64,000 bases of DNA, taken from contig OY282558.1 of assembly GCA_958295665.1 (NCBI GenBank), positions 67,134,789-67,198,788 on the forward strand, given 5' to 3'. Each line of letters begins with the position of its first letter. Position 1 is the first letter of the stretch. The position numbers were made by a program, and so were the translations under genes. The notes below the pieces were generated by a model that did not search any database, was not told where the DNA came from, and saw only the letters and a list, made by a program, of their open reading frames with translations. Below, piece by piece: positions 35,301 to 48,461 of this stretch. This DNA is from Tipula vernalis (lineage: Eukaryota > Arthropoda > Insecta > Diptera > Tipulidae).

Positions 35301-38300
35301 TATGCTCCCGATAAAATAATACAATTCACAAACATCAAATTTCTATAATTTATTTTTTGAAAATTTTCACTTCCTAGTGCAAAAGTGCCCAATTAAAATT
35401 TTGAAAATTATGAATTGCTCATATGAAAATCTAACCAAATTTACGAGATCTAACCTCAAAAGCCATACCTTCAATCAATCGATTTTAGTTGATAAGGAAA
35501 TTGAAAATGTTTTGAGCCATTGAATCAATTTTAAAAATTATGGACATTTTTGAAATATAAACTTTAGCTAATTTTTACAATTTCCCAATTAAAATTTTAA
35601 TCCTTATGGAATTTTATTAACTTTATTATGTTTTGGAAGAAAAACCTCCCGCTTGGTAAAAGTCTTTTGTAATTTCATGGAGTTAAAATCAAATTTAATT
35701 TTTCGCGTTCAAAATTTTAGGAATTGTTGGAAAAATTTTGTTTCACTTACGTTTGACTGAAAATTTTTGAAAGGGCTGTTACAATTTCATGAAATTTTCA
35801 AATAAAACTTAAAATTTCTGTTTAAGTTAAGTTCTGTATGGCATATTAAAAGCCTTTTGTAATTTGGAGTCATGGAGTGTTGGATATAAAACAAGGAATT
35901 TTATTTATCAAGTCAAATCGATTTTAAACATTTGAAACCAAATTTTGCAATTCTGAAATTTAAATTTTAAATCTGAACTCGACATCTTGCAATCAAATTT
36001 TGCTAATGACCGCTTTCTTTTAAAACTCTACCCTAAAAAGTCTTTTGTAATTTCATGGAATTTTCAAATACAACTCAGAATTTTATTTTGTAATTAAAAT
36101 CGGTTATACAATTTTTGGAAATATTTGGTTTAAAACCCGTTCGAAAAGTTCTGTATGGTTTATTGAAGGCCTTTGGTATTTTCATGGAATTGTTCGTAGA
36201 ATCTGACTAACATTTTCTGAAAGAAGCAATTTCGAATAAAATTAATTAAAATCGATTTTAAAATTATTAGAGGTTTTGGAAATATTTGGTTAGGATAGGT
36301 TTCGTTATATTTGTTAAAGGCCTTTTGGAATTTCATGAAATTTTCTTTATCACAATTGATTTTAACATTTTGGAAATTTTAGATTTTGGAATAAATCACA
36401 AAAGTAAATTTGGCAAGTCAAATCGATTTTAAACATTTTGAAACCAATTTTTATAATTCTGAAATGAAAATTTGAAATCTAAATTCGACATCTTGCAATC
36501 GAATTTTGATAATAGTGACTTACCTTTAAAGCCTTTCTGAGCATTTCTGAGAAGTCCTTAGTAATGTTTTTTTTTGGGAAATATTTGGTTTAAGATATGA
36601 TCAACGTAAAAGATCTCTATGGTTTATAAAATAAAGGTCTTTTGTAATTTCGTGGAATTTGGAAATAAAACACAGAATTTTATTTGTCAATTCCAAGCAA
36701 TGTTAAACATTTTGAAACAATTTTTTTTAAATTAAACCTACAATTTTATTTTTTAATTTAAATCGACTAAAGAATATTTGGAAATATTTGAAAAGTTCTG
36801 TATGGTTTATTAAAGGTCTTTTTTCTTAGAACCTGATTAACATTTTCTGAAATGAGCAATTTCAATTAAAATAAATTAAAATCGATTTTAAAATTATTAG
36901 AAGTTTTGGAAATATTTGGTTAGGGTAGGTTCCGTAATATTTGTTAAAGGCCTTTTGTAATTTCATGAAATTTTCAAATAAAACTCAGATTTTAGATTTT
37001 GAAATAAATAACAGAAGTATATTTGTCAAGTCAAATTGATTTTAAACATTTGAAGCCAAATTTTACAATTCTGAAATTTAAATTTTAAATCTGAACTCGA
37101 CATCTTGCAATCAAATTTTTATAATAGTGATTTACATTTAGAACATTTCTGAGAAGTATTTTGTAATTTTACCGAATTTTTTATTTTTAATTCAAATGGA
37201 TTATACAATTTATAAAAATGTTGGAAATATTTGGTTTAAGATATGATCAACGGAAAAGTTCTCTATGGTTTATTTAATAAAGGCCTTTTGCAACTTCGTG
37301 GAATCTTGAAATAAAGCATACAGTTTTAGTTGTCAATTCGATCGTCAATCGATTTTAAAAATATTGAAATCAATTTTTGTTAAATGTAAATTCGACGTAT
37401 TGCAATCGAATTTTTAAAATGGCGGAAGTCTTTTATAATTTCGTAGAATTTTTAAAACGATTTTACAATTATTGAAATATTTGGTTTCAAGTAAGTTTAA
37501 CTTTGAAATACAAATTTAATTAATCAGTTTGTTTGTTAATGGCCTCTTGTAATTTTATGGAATTTTGAAATACATATATTGTCAATTCAAATCGATTTTA
37601 AAAATTTTGAAACCAATTTTCACAATCCTGAAATCTAAATTTTATACCTGAATTCGACATCTTCTAATCGATTTCTGAAAATTGTAGCTTCCTCGTAGAA
37701 TCTTACTAACATTTTCTGAAAGTTCTTTAGTAATTTCGAAAAAAGGCCGTTTGTAATTTCATGAAATTTGTAAATAAAACTCTGAATTTAATTTTCACTT
37801 CACAACGATTTTACAACTTTTGGTAACGTTTGGTTTTGGATAAGTTTAACGGAAAATTTCTGAAAGGCCTTTTCTAATTTTATGAAGTTTCAGAATAAAA
37901 TTCAAAATTTCAGTTTTCAATCAAAATCGATTTTAATTTTTTTTATAAATTTTACTAATATTTGGTTAACGCAAAAGTTCTCTAAAGTTTGTTAAAGGCC
38001 TTTTGTAACTTCACGGAAGAGATGCCTTTTAGATTAACGTAAAAATTCTGTAAAGTTTCTTAAAGGCCTTTTTTAATTTCACGGAATTACTAAAAAAAAC
38101 TCAAAACAAATTCCATAAAAAAAACTCGGAATTTAATTTTGAAATCAAAATGATTTTAAAGTTATTGGAATATTTGGAAATATTTGGTTTAGGATTCGGC
38201 TTTTGTTTGTTTGTTAAATTTTAGACAAAAATCAAAACGTTTTAGAATTTATCAATAAACTAGAATAGATTCAGTTGCTCAATCCAAAAATGTCAAAAAC

Positions 38301-39670
38301 GTAACTTCACATTTTAAAGTGACAAATGATGATAATAAATAAAAATTTCCTAATTTGCCATTATATTTGAGAATTCGCTACAATTTTATGTTTTATAAAA
38401 ATCAATTCAATCCTATTTGCAATCAAATTGTGAAAAATATGACTTTTCCGTAGAATCTTCCTAAAATTTTCTGAAAGGTCATTTGAAATTCACGAAATTT
38501 TCAAACAAAATTCAGAATTTCGTTTCTTTATTAAAATCGAAAACTTCTGTATGGTTTAGAAAACTTCTGTATGGTTTGTTAAAGGCCTTTTGTAATTTCA
38601 TTATATAATTTAGAAATAAAACACGGAATTTTACGAATTTTTAATTCTGAAATTTAAATTTTAAATTTGAATTCAACGTCCTGCAATCGAATTTTGAAAA
38701 TTGTAGCTTTTTAATCGAACATTTCTAAACTTTTCTAAATGTTTTATTGTATCAAAGAATTTTCATTTAAAACTTAGAATTTTACCAGAAAATTGTTGAA
38801 AGGCCTTTTACAATTTCATGAAATTTTTAAATAAAATTCAGAATTTTATTTCTTTGTTAAAATCAATTTTAAATTTAATATATTTTTTTGTATTTTTGAC
38901 ATATTTGGCTTAGCATACGAATTTAGAGTGTCGAAGAAGTTCTGTATGGTTTATTAAAGGCCCTTTGTACCTTTAATAAATCATTCATAACTATCATTGA
39001 ATTTTTGAAATATTTTGTCAATGCAAATCGATTTTAAGCATTTTGAAACTAATTTTTACAAATTGTGGCTTTTTATCGGACCTTACTAACAATTTCTGAA
39101 AGGTCTTTAGCAGTTTCGAATAAATTTAGGAATTTTCTTTTTTAATTAAAATCTTAATTAAATTAATAAAAATTTTGGAGTTATTTGGTAAGGATACGAT
39201 TATCAGAAACGTTCTGTAAAATTTATTAAGAGCCTTTTATAATTTTATGAAATATTCAAATAAAACTGAACATTTTATTTTTTTTAATTAGAATCGATTT
39301 AAATATTTTTGAAATTCGTAAAATGTTTTGTTTAGGACAAGATTGATGGAAACTTGCTGAAAGGTTAGTTGTAATTTCATGGTATTTTCAAATAAAATTC
39401 AAAATTTTATTTTTCAGTTCAAATCGATTTTACAATTTTTGGAATTTTTGAAATTTCATGGTATATTCATGAAATTTTTAGATAAAAGTCGATTTTGAAA
39501 ATTTTGAACCCAGTTTTGGAAAATTCTGGAATTTAAATTTCAAACCTGAACTCGACACTTAACAAAATAATGGAATTTTCATTTTAAAACGATTTTACAA
39601 TTTTTGGAATTTTTGGAAATTGTTGGTGTCGAAAACGTTTAACGCAAAATTGCTGTAAGGTTTATACTTT
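35300..39670. repeat. Old, degenerate tandem repeat region, 4.4 kb
   Basis: The phrase aaaggccttttgtaatttca and close variants recurs about every 100-330 bp, at least fifteen times (for example near 36038, 36316, 36640, 36950, 37275, 37530, 37993, 38580, 38810, 39230). It is usually followed by tgRaattttcaaataaaact and cagaattttatttt, then aaatcgattttaaa. Unit length and order vary, and part of the family has a second phrase, ctgaactcgacatcttgcaa (35970, 37090). By eye divergence is high, indicating an old array. No protein is encoded. Confidence 0.8.
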
Positions 39671-42600
39671 TGTATAGAAGCGTTCCTCGAATCTCAGGTC
39701 TACTAGCTACGAACGTAAACCTACTAAATCCTCTGAAGGATATTAATGTCTCGATTATAGCTAAGATTATCGGCATCAAAGAATATCATCGGTAATCATC
39801 ACTCATTGCTGTTTGGCATGAGGTAGGTTTAATTTTGATCTCTCAACGGCCAATTTGAATCTCGGTTTCATAGTGTCAATATATCATTTGGTTAGAAAAT
39901 TAAGGTTGGAATATCAGCGCTACGTATTATATTCACCAATGAAATTCATTCTTCACCTGCTTATGTTAAGCTTCTCGTGCCTCAATTTCTCAAATGAGCT
40001 GGATAGATTTATTCAAATACGTTGTTCTCGCAAAATATGTAGAACTTGACGATTTACTGACTGCAGGCTGGAACATGCGTTGATATGTTCAGAAGGAATG
40101 TTCGGTTACTTCTGGATCTTGTGAATTAAAATAAATTTAATTAAAACCAGTAAATCAATTAAAATTGGACAATAGCAAATAAATTGGCAACTTGGTTAAC
40201 GAAAATTTAAATTGACATCAAACGTGTCCGGAAAGAAAATACGCATTTAGCGAAGACATATTTCAAAAAATTTCACGCGATTTTGTTTGTATGGGCATTT
40301 CTAACACTTGTTTAATGTCTACTGTTAATTAATTTACTGATTTTAATTAAATTCAATTTAATCCAAAAATTAACTAAAAATACCTTATGGCAACCGTCAG
40401 CATCCTAAGTGGTTTGAACTAGTACCCCTCAACACTATAAAGATAGCATGCTACTAATTTTGGCCGTTTGGTAGACATCCGAACACTTTAAATGGATCAG
40501 AAAACAAGTCAATTGTGATCGATAACCTGCCTTTGAAAATTCGCGGCCACCATCAGATAATTAATTGCATAACCTTTTATTGCTCTGCCTAATACATAGT
40601 TTGTAATTTTCATTTCGCCACAGATAAGGCTGCTTTGACCATTTATGCCAATGCCAGAATGGGTTGTGAACCTTGCCAAGCTTGTTGCCAATATTTCTAA
40701 TATGAAGAGAATGCTAGAGAGTATTTTCGTCTGTTTCAGCCTGTTGAATATTCATCAGCTTTATGATTCCTACTTAGTGACTTTCCTTAAATGAGTCTTC
40801 ACAATGCTTCGTGGTGCCCATCACATTGAAGAAACATCCTTCTTTTTATATAGCTGCCTGGTGTAAGTTGATGTTAGCAACAAAGTATATCTGGTCGTCC
40901 CATCAAAATGTCTAATCCCAGATGCGAAATTTTATTTTTTGAGCTACAATGCTTTTTCCATTCAATGTTTTGATTTTGACGTAGTTAACGACTGAGTTTG
41001 CTTTCTCTGAAGCGCCGTCAAATCCATGAAATCTCACCTAAAGACATTAGGTAAAGTTAAAAAAAAATTTCAACTATTTACTTGTTGGCTAAGAAAACAT
41101 TTGAAGGTCAGGGTAATGCTTGTCTTAGAATCGATTTAATTCGCCTACTAGCAAGACATTTATTTGACAAAAACTTAAGTAAAAGCATTTACTTATTCCA
41201 CTAGTTCTTCTTCTCGATACAGAGTATAGGTCGGTGCGTATCCCTGTTTTCGACTGAATGTAATTTTTTACCGTTCTTAAATATTTATCAGTGTTTTATT
41301 GCGTAGTAATTAGTTAGTAGAATAGAGGTAAGCAGAGATGTGAGATGTGATTGTGTGTTTTATTATAATAATTAAATAAATCTGTAAAAATTAAGTCGAT
41401 GTATTGGTTGTGTTAAGTGCAACATTTTATTTTGTTCTGCTCATATTGTGTTGTGCTTAGTGAAGTGAAATTTATTTTTCATCAAAATCAAACTTACATT
41501 TTTTGTATATAATGAAAACTGTGTGTGATTTGTGTGAGTTTTTATTTTGGAGGTTCCCAAAACTTTGTGAATCGAAATATCGCAAAATTATTGTGGCAAT
41601 GTTACAACAATCAAGTGGCGGCTGTAGTAAAAAGCACATTTCGATTTAATCAGCATATGCAGAAGGAAGCAAAAAGGCAAGGTAATTCAGGTTTGGTATG
41701 AAAGTGCAATAAAAAAGAAAACAACGGTTTTTGTATTATTTGTTGTGTGGGTTAGTGTTTTCCAAAATAAACAGGCTTATAGTCGATGTTTATACTTCTT
41801 AGTCAAACAACTGGATCCCAAATGGAAATTGCGAGTTGCTTAGCATTTTTTCTGTCATTTGTTGTTGTTGTTGTATTTCGACTCTTCATCCATTTAGATT
41901 ACAAATATGTTTTGGACATAGTTTAAAATAACTTGCTTAATTAAATCAACACTGGCGTGGCTACAAAAGGTTTTTCCTGTTTTTCTTTTATGTTGCATGC
42001 CTGAATGTTTTTGTAATATTTAGCCACATAAATTTAGATTACCTACATCAATAAGGTGTGAATATTTATTTCATTTCGATTATCCATTTTATTGGTTCTT
42101 TCGTGATTTTGGTTGTGATTCAATTTTGCTAAAAAACAACTTCCTGTTCGCTCACTTGTTTTGGGATTTGGTACAATTATTTTTAAAAGAAAGATGCGAT
42201 TTTTCTCCAAACTCTCCGAAATATAATTCGCAGGTCGGGCCATATTGGCTGCATACAAACATATTATTTTGTATTTATAGGGTGCACTCAAAAAATCAGC
42301 AAATGGAGGTTGTAGCCGCTGAATTCACTCCATCTTCACTTTATATCATTATATAGAGAAAGAGTAAACTTACGATGGAAATTTACGAATGTGCTTTAGG
42401 TTGGAAGGGATGACATTTTTGCTCTCTAATTTTAAAAATCAGTTTGAAGAACTAGCCTACAGGTGCAGACTCATCACTTGAATATATTTTTGAAAAACTG
42501 GCCACAATAAGAAACGTTTGGTGCATGTTTTTATTTCATCAACACTCGTACAGCTTAAAGGCAGCGTGAGCCTTTTTATCATTCTCCAAACCTCCTTTTA

Positions 42601-43370
42601 TAGCTGAAAATTGTTGTACTTCAAGTGTCCCTTTTGTTCTCTAAAGAAATTAATTTGTGGGAATTGAGATTCTTTAAGACCTTCGGCTAAGTGGTTTTTA
42701 ATCATTTTGGTTTTATCTAACAGTTCTACAGGGTTCTAATTTTGCATAAAGCTTACCGTGAAAGCTCTAGGAGTAACATTTTACAAATTAAGGTCTTTAG
42801 AGCGGTGGTTACCATCGTAAAAGAGTTTACTGTTTCTACTCCACCCTTATTTTACTGGGCAGTAAAGATATGCGAGGTGTCTTCATAACGTACAATTCAC
42901 AGGATCATATGTTGGTTACAATACACAAGTTGAAATAGAATTTACAATCTGCATTTCGAAGATAAGCACATTCCACAAGACATAGCCAAATTTTCCGCAA
43001 CATTCTCCATTTCGAGGTAGGAATCACCGTTACCTAAACGCTGAAATGTAAGTCATGCCTACTCAAATCTTTTGCCAATGCAACGAATCGCATATGCGTT
43101 TGGAACTTTTTATCGCTTAGCTACAGACTAAGAGTTTCTATGGTCGCTTTTATTTTCTCGCCAACTCATTTGAAAGAGGAAGAAGACAAAATTCAGTCTG
43201 AGTTCAGAGATGGTCTTCTTCAAGTGGGCGGAAAAATTAAGAAGATTAACCTCCCATTTGAGGAAATTGTATAACCTTGCTTTTTTTGACTGATCGTCTT
43301 AACGGCAATCTGATCACTAATGTCACAGAAGGTGTCAAAAACAACTGGTAAATCTGAAGTTTGTATCTTC
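39671..43370. other. Intronic/noncoding, no confident gene
   Basis: Small frames at 39855-40049 (+) and 40509-40691 (-) have no recognised motif. The 41270-41690 stretch is less repetitive and has donor-like sites at 41327 (agaggtaagc) and 41683 (caaggtaatt), so a 5' untranslated exon is conceivable, but nothing confirms it. Confidence 0.4.
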
Positions 43371-43374
43371 CGGA

Positions 43375-44170
43375 TAGGAATTTTGATATAAACGGGCAAA
43401 AATGTATTTTTCAGACAAAATTTGTTTCAAAATTTTGAAAATATTTACTGAACCCTATCTTGGGTGGCTTAAAATTTGCTAAAAAGGATATTCAGTTTTA
43501 GGCCACAAATTCCTACTAATTCAAATTTTTTTTTTACTAAGTACAATACAACTCCTATAAGACGGAAACCTTTTATAACGGAAAGAAAATCCCTGTTTAA
43601 ATCATTTTATATGAAAAGTTGTTCTCAGTAAACGAAAATCCTTTTGACTAGAACGGAATTTAAAAACTATGTGTTTTATTACAAAACTTCATACAATTTA
43701 AAACTCCTCTAAGACGAAAATTTTACTGTGTAGTTTTCGCGAAACATAATTGTATGATGAAAAATTCAGAACAGTTTTGGACTTATAATCTGCATACTTT
43801 CATTTGTCTCACTTGGTAAATACTATTCAATGATTGGCCTATACATATATTAACTTCAGTCCACAAGGACTTTAACTTAAGAATTGGGGTTGGGTTGGGG
43901 TTGAGTTGAGATTGAGTCAGTGGGAATTTATTTTGGGATGATTTGAAGGTTGAGTTGGAAGTTAGCTTTAATTATTTTGGAATAAGCTAATGTGCGAGGC
44001 TCATGTAAGGACGCAGGAGTTTTTGGTTGGGCTGAGAGGAACCGTGTTGAGTTGGTATAGTTAGGCATTGAGTTTAGGTTTAGTTAAGTGCTGAGTTTGA
44101 CTTTGATTGTTGTTGAATTGATCATTGAGTTGAGGATACATTTGGGGACTGACTTGGTGATTGCATTTGA
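43375..44170 (+). repeat. Composite repeat copy 1: aagacgga block plus GTTGAG minisatellite
   Basis: 43380-43830 is a diverged copy of 53100-53440. Shared phrases are ttttgatataaacNggcaaaa, ccctatcttgggtggYttaaa, ataagacggaaa and aaaactcctctaagac. After it, degenerate GGTTGAGTTGAG units run to about 44170, as they do after the second copy. Same order and orientation in both places indicates one composite repeat type. Confidence 0.75.
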
Positions 44171-45305
44171 ATAAGCGATCAGCGTCCTTCCTCTTTGTCT
44201 GAGTTGCCTGGTTATTTTAAATACAGATCAAATTCCTGTCGAAGGTGCGTTAAGAATAAAAGGAAGCTGCATAACGAAAGCGATCAAAGGGCGTCGTAAG
44301 AATGGTAGAATTTACTTTTGATTTGATGAGATTTGGTGTAGAACCTCAAACTAAATAATATACAGACATTGCGTCAAGAACAAACTGGTTAAAATACTAT
44401 GGAGGTAGGCATTTTAAGTCGAGAGGTAGTAATGTGCAATACAGTCGAACGAAGAAAACCGCAAAATAAAATATTCAAAAAACGGAATACATAATCTCTC
44501 ATAATATTCTCATTTATTATTCGACACAACAACAACAACAACAACATCAAATTAAGAGAATACAAAACAAATTAACAACACTTAGTTATTATTCCTTTTG
44601 TTTTAGTTTAGTTTAAATTTTTGATTTGAGTGATCGGCTCCAGCTGTGGAAACGAATAACATTGTAATTACATTTACATACTTTTAAATTGATTTATTGA
44701 AAATTAATAAATATAACAATAGATAGGTAAGGTAATAAATTTAATTTGTTTTAGTAAATTGTAGAACAATTTGTAGAAGATTTAGTATTGTGTATTTTAT
44801 AGCAATGAGTTAAATATACAGTGACAAGCGAAAGTGATCACTGATGACCTTTGCATGTCTGCAATAAATATCAATTAACATTTCGCTTACCTTGCCTTTT
44901 TCTTTCAAAACCTCTTCAATATGCTTCAACATACTTGTCATTATTTTTTGGGAAATTTTGAAATTATTTATCGTGGCAGGAGGATCCATTAGTTGTTCAA
45001 TATTTATAATAGATTAGTGATATATGTCTTTTGGGAATTATCTTAAAAATTAGATATAAAATCGGTTTGAGAAGGCTAGTTGAGTTCCCTTAAATTTTTA
45101 TTTTCAAACCATATTTTTTTTTTTGCAATGGATTTAAATAGTTATATTGCTGTAATATAATGTAGTGCACGTTGCAATATACCGTTTATGATTTGAGTAT
45201 AGGCATTTTTTATTCCGATAAATTGAGTTATCCAAAAATTACGAGTATCTATGTGTATCGCAACGGTCATTCTCAAAACTTCATACTGCCGCCGGCATAT
45301 ACATA
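44171..45305. other. Intronic/noncoding, no gene seen
   Basis: Contains an ACA trinucleotide run (about 44528-44546). No gene was recognised. Confidence 0.5.
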
Positions 45306-46746
45306 CACTGGGCAAATTAAAAAACGGAACAGAAGTTTTCTTCGAAAAAAATACCCAGATTGGAACGCTTGTATCTTGGTGAAATAACACCTTTAAAAAA
45401 AAAAATTTGTTTCTAGTTGAAGGAAATTTTGTTTTCTTTGCGATACTAGAATTTGTTTTATTTTATTTTCTTTTTTTATGACTTTTTTGAGTAAAACAAA
45501 AGTGCGGCCACTCCTTGTTGAGTTATTGAAGTTTTAGAGGAAACGTATCAAAAAGTGTATACACGTTACCAAGTACATTTTTTTACATTTTTTTATCTTG
45601 TAAACTTAGCACTATACGATAAAATTTTAAGTATTTTCAAAAAAAGCAGTCCCAAGAAGTTTGAAGTAATGTACCAGTATAAAAACAGATATCAAAACAG
45701 ATGATAATAAATCGGTTGAAAGCTTATCGATTAAGATCACGTCGACCACAGACATGCTCTATAGGGTTTAAATCTGGACTTCACGGAGGATGGTTTATTA
45801 AATTAATGCGGTGCTGGGCCCAATGCTGGGTCCAATTTGCCTTTTCATGGAAATCCTTGAATAAAGCTTTAAAATGTCTTCCACATATCGTGCTGGTGTT
45901 GAAGCTGCATGTTGTATTACTACCAAAGCAGTCTTCTAATTCCACGAAAACCAACCCAAACCATCACCGAACCCCCATGAAATGCTACGACTGGCACCAC
46001 GCAATTAGAGTTTAATCGTTCTCCTAGTGAACGCTGCATCGGCCGTCTGATGCATACAAATTGAACCGGGATTCATCCGAAAAAGGACATTACAGCAGTC
46101 CCTTTGAGTCCAATTGGCATATTGTAATGCATAATTTATTCGTTGCCGACGATGATTATCAGTCAGATACGGAACTCTAACTGGTCGACGTGATCTTAAT
46201 CGATAAGCTTTCAACCGATTTATTATCATCTGTTTTGATATCTGTTTTTTTACTGGTACATTATTTCAAATTTCTTGGGACTGCTTTTTTTGAAGATACT
46301 TAAAATTTTATCGTTTAGTTTACAAGATAAAAAAATGTACTTGGTAACGTGTATACGCATTTTGATACGTTTCCTCTAAAACATCAATAACTCAACAAGG
46401 AGTGGGCGCAGAGAAATTTTCCTAGGACATTTTTACAAGGTTTCTAAATTCTCTATAAAATGGCCGGTTTGGATTTTTGAATGAAATATCGAGCAAGTTC
46501 GTTTAGAGTTTCAAACAGCAGTAAATTTTGTTGTAGACACCTTTTGTTTTACTCAAAAAAGTCACAAAGAAACAAAATAAAATAAAACAAATTCCAGTAT
46601 CGAAAAGAAAACAAAATTTCCTTCAACTAGAAACAAATTTTTTTTTTTTTTTTTTTTTAAAGGTGTTATTTCACCAAGATACAAGCGTTCAAATCTGGGT
46701 ATATTTTCGAAGAAAATTTCTGTTCCGTTTTTTAATTTGCGCAGTG
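45306..46746 (-). mobile_element. Palindromic Tc1-like transposon with TA target duplication
   Basis: The ends are inverted repeats (cactgggcaaattaaaaaac at 45306 and the reverse complement of cactgcgcaaattaaaaaac at 46746), each flanked by TA (45304-45305, 46747-46748), the Tc1/mariner target. The inverted arms are very long: inner parts also match, for example 45702-45752 against 46180-46229, so arms reach about 450-570 nt. The arms include the start of the transposase coding region. The central minus-strand DNA carries the rest of a truncated transposase. This looks like a rearranged, non-autonomous derivative of 1441 bp. Confidence 0.85.
45770..46229 (-). pseudogene. Truncated Tc1-like transposase
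   Basis: The minus-strand frame at 46005-46229 starts AYRLRSRRPVRVPYLTDNH and continues RRQRINYALQYANWTQRD, then NVLFRMNPGS where the family has LFSDESRF, so a frame change hits the first catalytic D. In other frames, GGSVMVWVGF follows (about 45955) and then SPDLNPIEHV (about 45760), the block near the third catalytic acid. The QDNARPH-type block with the second aspartate is missing. The element then passes directly into the inverted copy of its own 5' part, so the C-terminus is lost. It cannot be active. Confidence 0.8.
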
Positions 46747-46748
46747 TA

Positions 46749-47391
46749 GCTGCATAGACCATTTTTAAACAACTCAATTAATCAGAAGTGTACACAAATC
46801 AAAAACATTACAGTGCACTATATTTTAATAAAATGATGAATTTAAACCCACTGCCAAAGTATGGTTAAAAAAAATAAAAAAGCGTCATCATTTTTGCTTG
46901 TCACTGTAGGAAATAAGGTCAGATTATTTATTAGCAAATTTCCGTTTAACGTCAAATCATAATTATCTGTGCAGTTCTATTTTACCTGGAAATATATGTT
47001 CCAGGATTTAAGATGAAAATTATTGAATTCCATTATTGCTTTTACAACTAAAGTCGGATATCAATACTTTGTAAATGGTGCAAAAACGCATAATATTAAA
47101 CAGGATGTGCTGTTATAATGTAAAATTTAAAAGTAGGCGTAATTTTGGGATAAACTGAAAATTGGGAAAATTTGGCAATAGTTCGGCCATGTTTCTTTTG
47201 CACAAACTTTTATAAATTTTATAACATTATAACTTTAATTTCAATAGTTGCATGTTTCTATATCTACATTTATAAATGTATTTGTTTGAATTGTTTGTAT
47301 CTGATCTGTACCATTTGCAAACCAATTTTTAAAAATGTTATAATCTTGTTTATTTAATTAAAAATATTTAGATCATTAACACAAGGTTTAG
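46749..47391. other. AT-rich flank of the P-type element
   Basis: Probably includes the 5' terminal region of the transposon whose gene starts at 47392, but I could not identify terminal inverted repeats or an 8-bp target duplication. Confidence 0.35.
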
Positions 47392-48461
47392 ATGATGAAT
47401 GGCAACCGTAAAAGCACATATAAAGTTTGTGGGATAAAATGTGCAGTTTATTCTAGAAAATTATCTAGAAAAAGTAATCCTGAAAGAAAAATTTTTGCTT
47501 TTCCTTCGGATAGAGATCTATTTGATGTTTGGATTGCTAAATGTGGTTTAAACGAGAGCAATTTACCAAAAAGACTGCAGGTTTGTGAAAAACATTTCAA
47601 TCCTAAATTAATCGGAAAGCGTAAGCTTAAAAAGAAATCAGTTCCAGAATTTTATTTAAAATATCAAGACTTGAAAACTGACGGTGAAGTTCTGGAACGT
47701 TTTCAAAATATAAAAACCTATTCAATCAAACACAAAGATGATGCTTGCAGTTCAGCTATGGTTTCTTCCTTCCAAGAATATGATAAAATTTCTTCTTCTT
47801 TAATGATTGAGAAAGAAAATATAGCAGTAACGTGCAATAAATGCTTAATAAACATAAAAAACTGTTTTTATTATAAACGGAAGTATGAGGAATCCGCAAA
47901 AATAATTCAATCTTTAAAAGACAAAATCGTGCTTAGAAGAAAACAAAAATTTAATTTTAATCGTCTTAGTATGCAACGTCTCAAGAATAAAATAAATCAG
48001 CTAAGGAAACAGTCCGTATCCTTACAAATAGAAACCTTGCCCAATTTAAGTTCACATGCAAAGGAGTTTGGGAAAATGATTTTATCCAAAAAACCTAAAG
48101 AATGGCTGATGGAACAGAAAAAACTGGCTCAACAAATTTATTTTAAATCACCTGCGTGTTATAATTTTCTTAGGGAAATCTTAAATTTCCAAATGCCATC
48201 CAAATCGTCGTTATGCAGATGGACATTAATAAAAAATTTAAAACCCGGGTTAAATGAGTCCATTCTATTGGCATTAAAAAATGAGGTCTCGATTATGGAT
48301 ACAAAGTCAAAAAAAATCATTTTAATTTTCGATGAAGTTTCAATTCGGCAAGACTTAGAGTATGATCCAGTTTGCGATGTAATCGATGGTTTCAGCCAAA
48401 CAAATAATGAGAGGTTCGACAGCTTAGCTAAATATTTAACTGTTTTCATGATTCGCGGGCT
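47392..48461 (+). pseudogene. P-type transposase N-terminal part: THAP domain, coiled coil, first catalytic D
   Basis: The start is the first ATG of the open frame. Residues 13-69 form a THAP zinc-dependent DNA-binding domain: C13, C17, C65 and H68 are the C2CH ligands, W47 and the FAFPS turn are the usual conserved positions. Residues about 180-230 are Lys/Gln/Leu-rich and may form a coiled coil, as in P-element oligomerisation. ILIFDEVSIRQDLEYD (about residues 306-321) holds the first catalytic aspartate of the RNase H fold. The frame then meets the insertion after MIRGL. In P elements the THAP domain binds element ends and the transposase needs GTP; the GTP-binding part cannot be judged here. 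Confidence 0.8.

Noticed and set aside
35300..39670. CRISPR-like or other regularly spaced array
   Set aside because: The recurring phrase has irregular spacing (about 70-330 bp) and is highly diverged; this is eukaryotic satellite-type DNA.
40509..40691. 60-codon minus-strand open frame as a possible exon
   Set aside because: No recognised motif, no convincing splice sites and no neighbouring exon.
45701..46015. 104-codon + strand open frame beginning like the Tc1 transposase
   Set aside because: Its first 16 residues come from the inverted arm; the rest is antisense to the transposase and unrelated to any domain.
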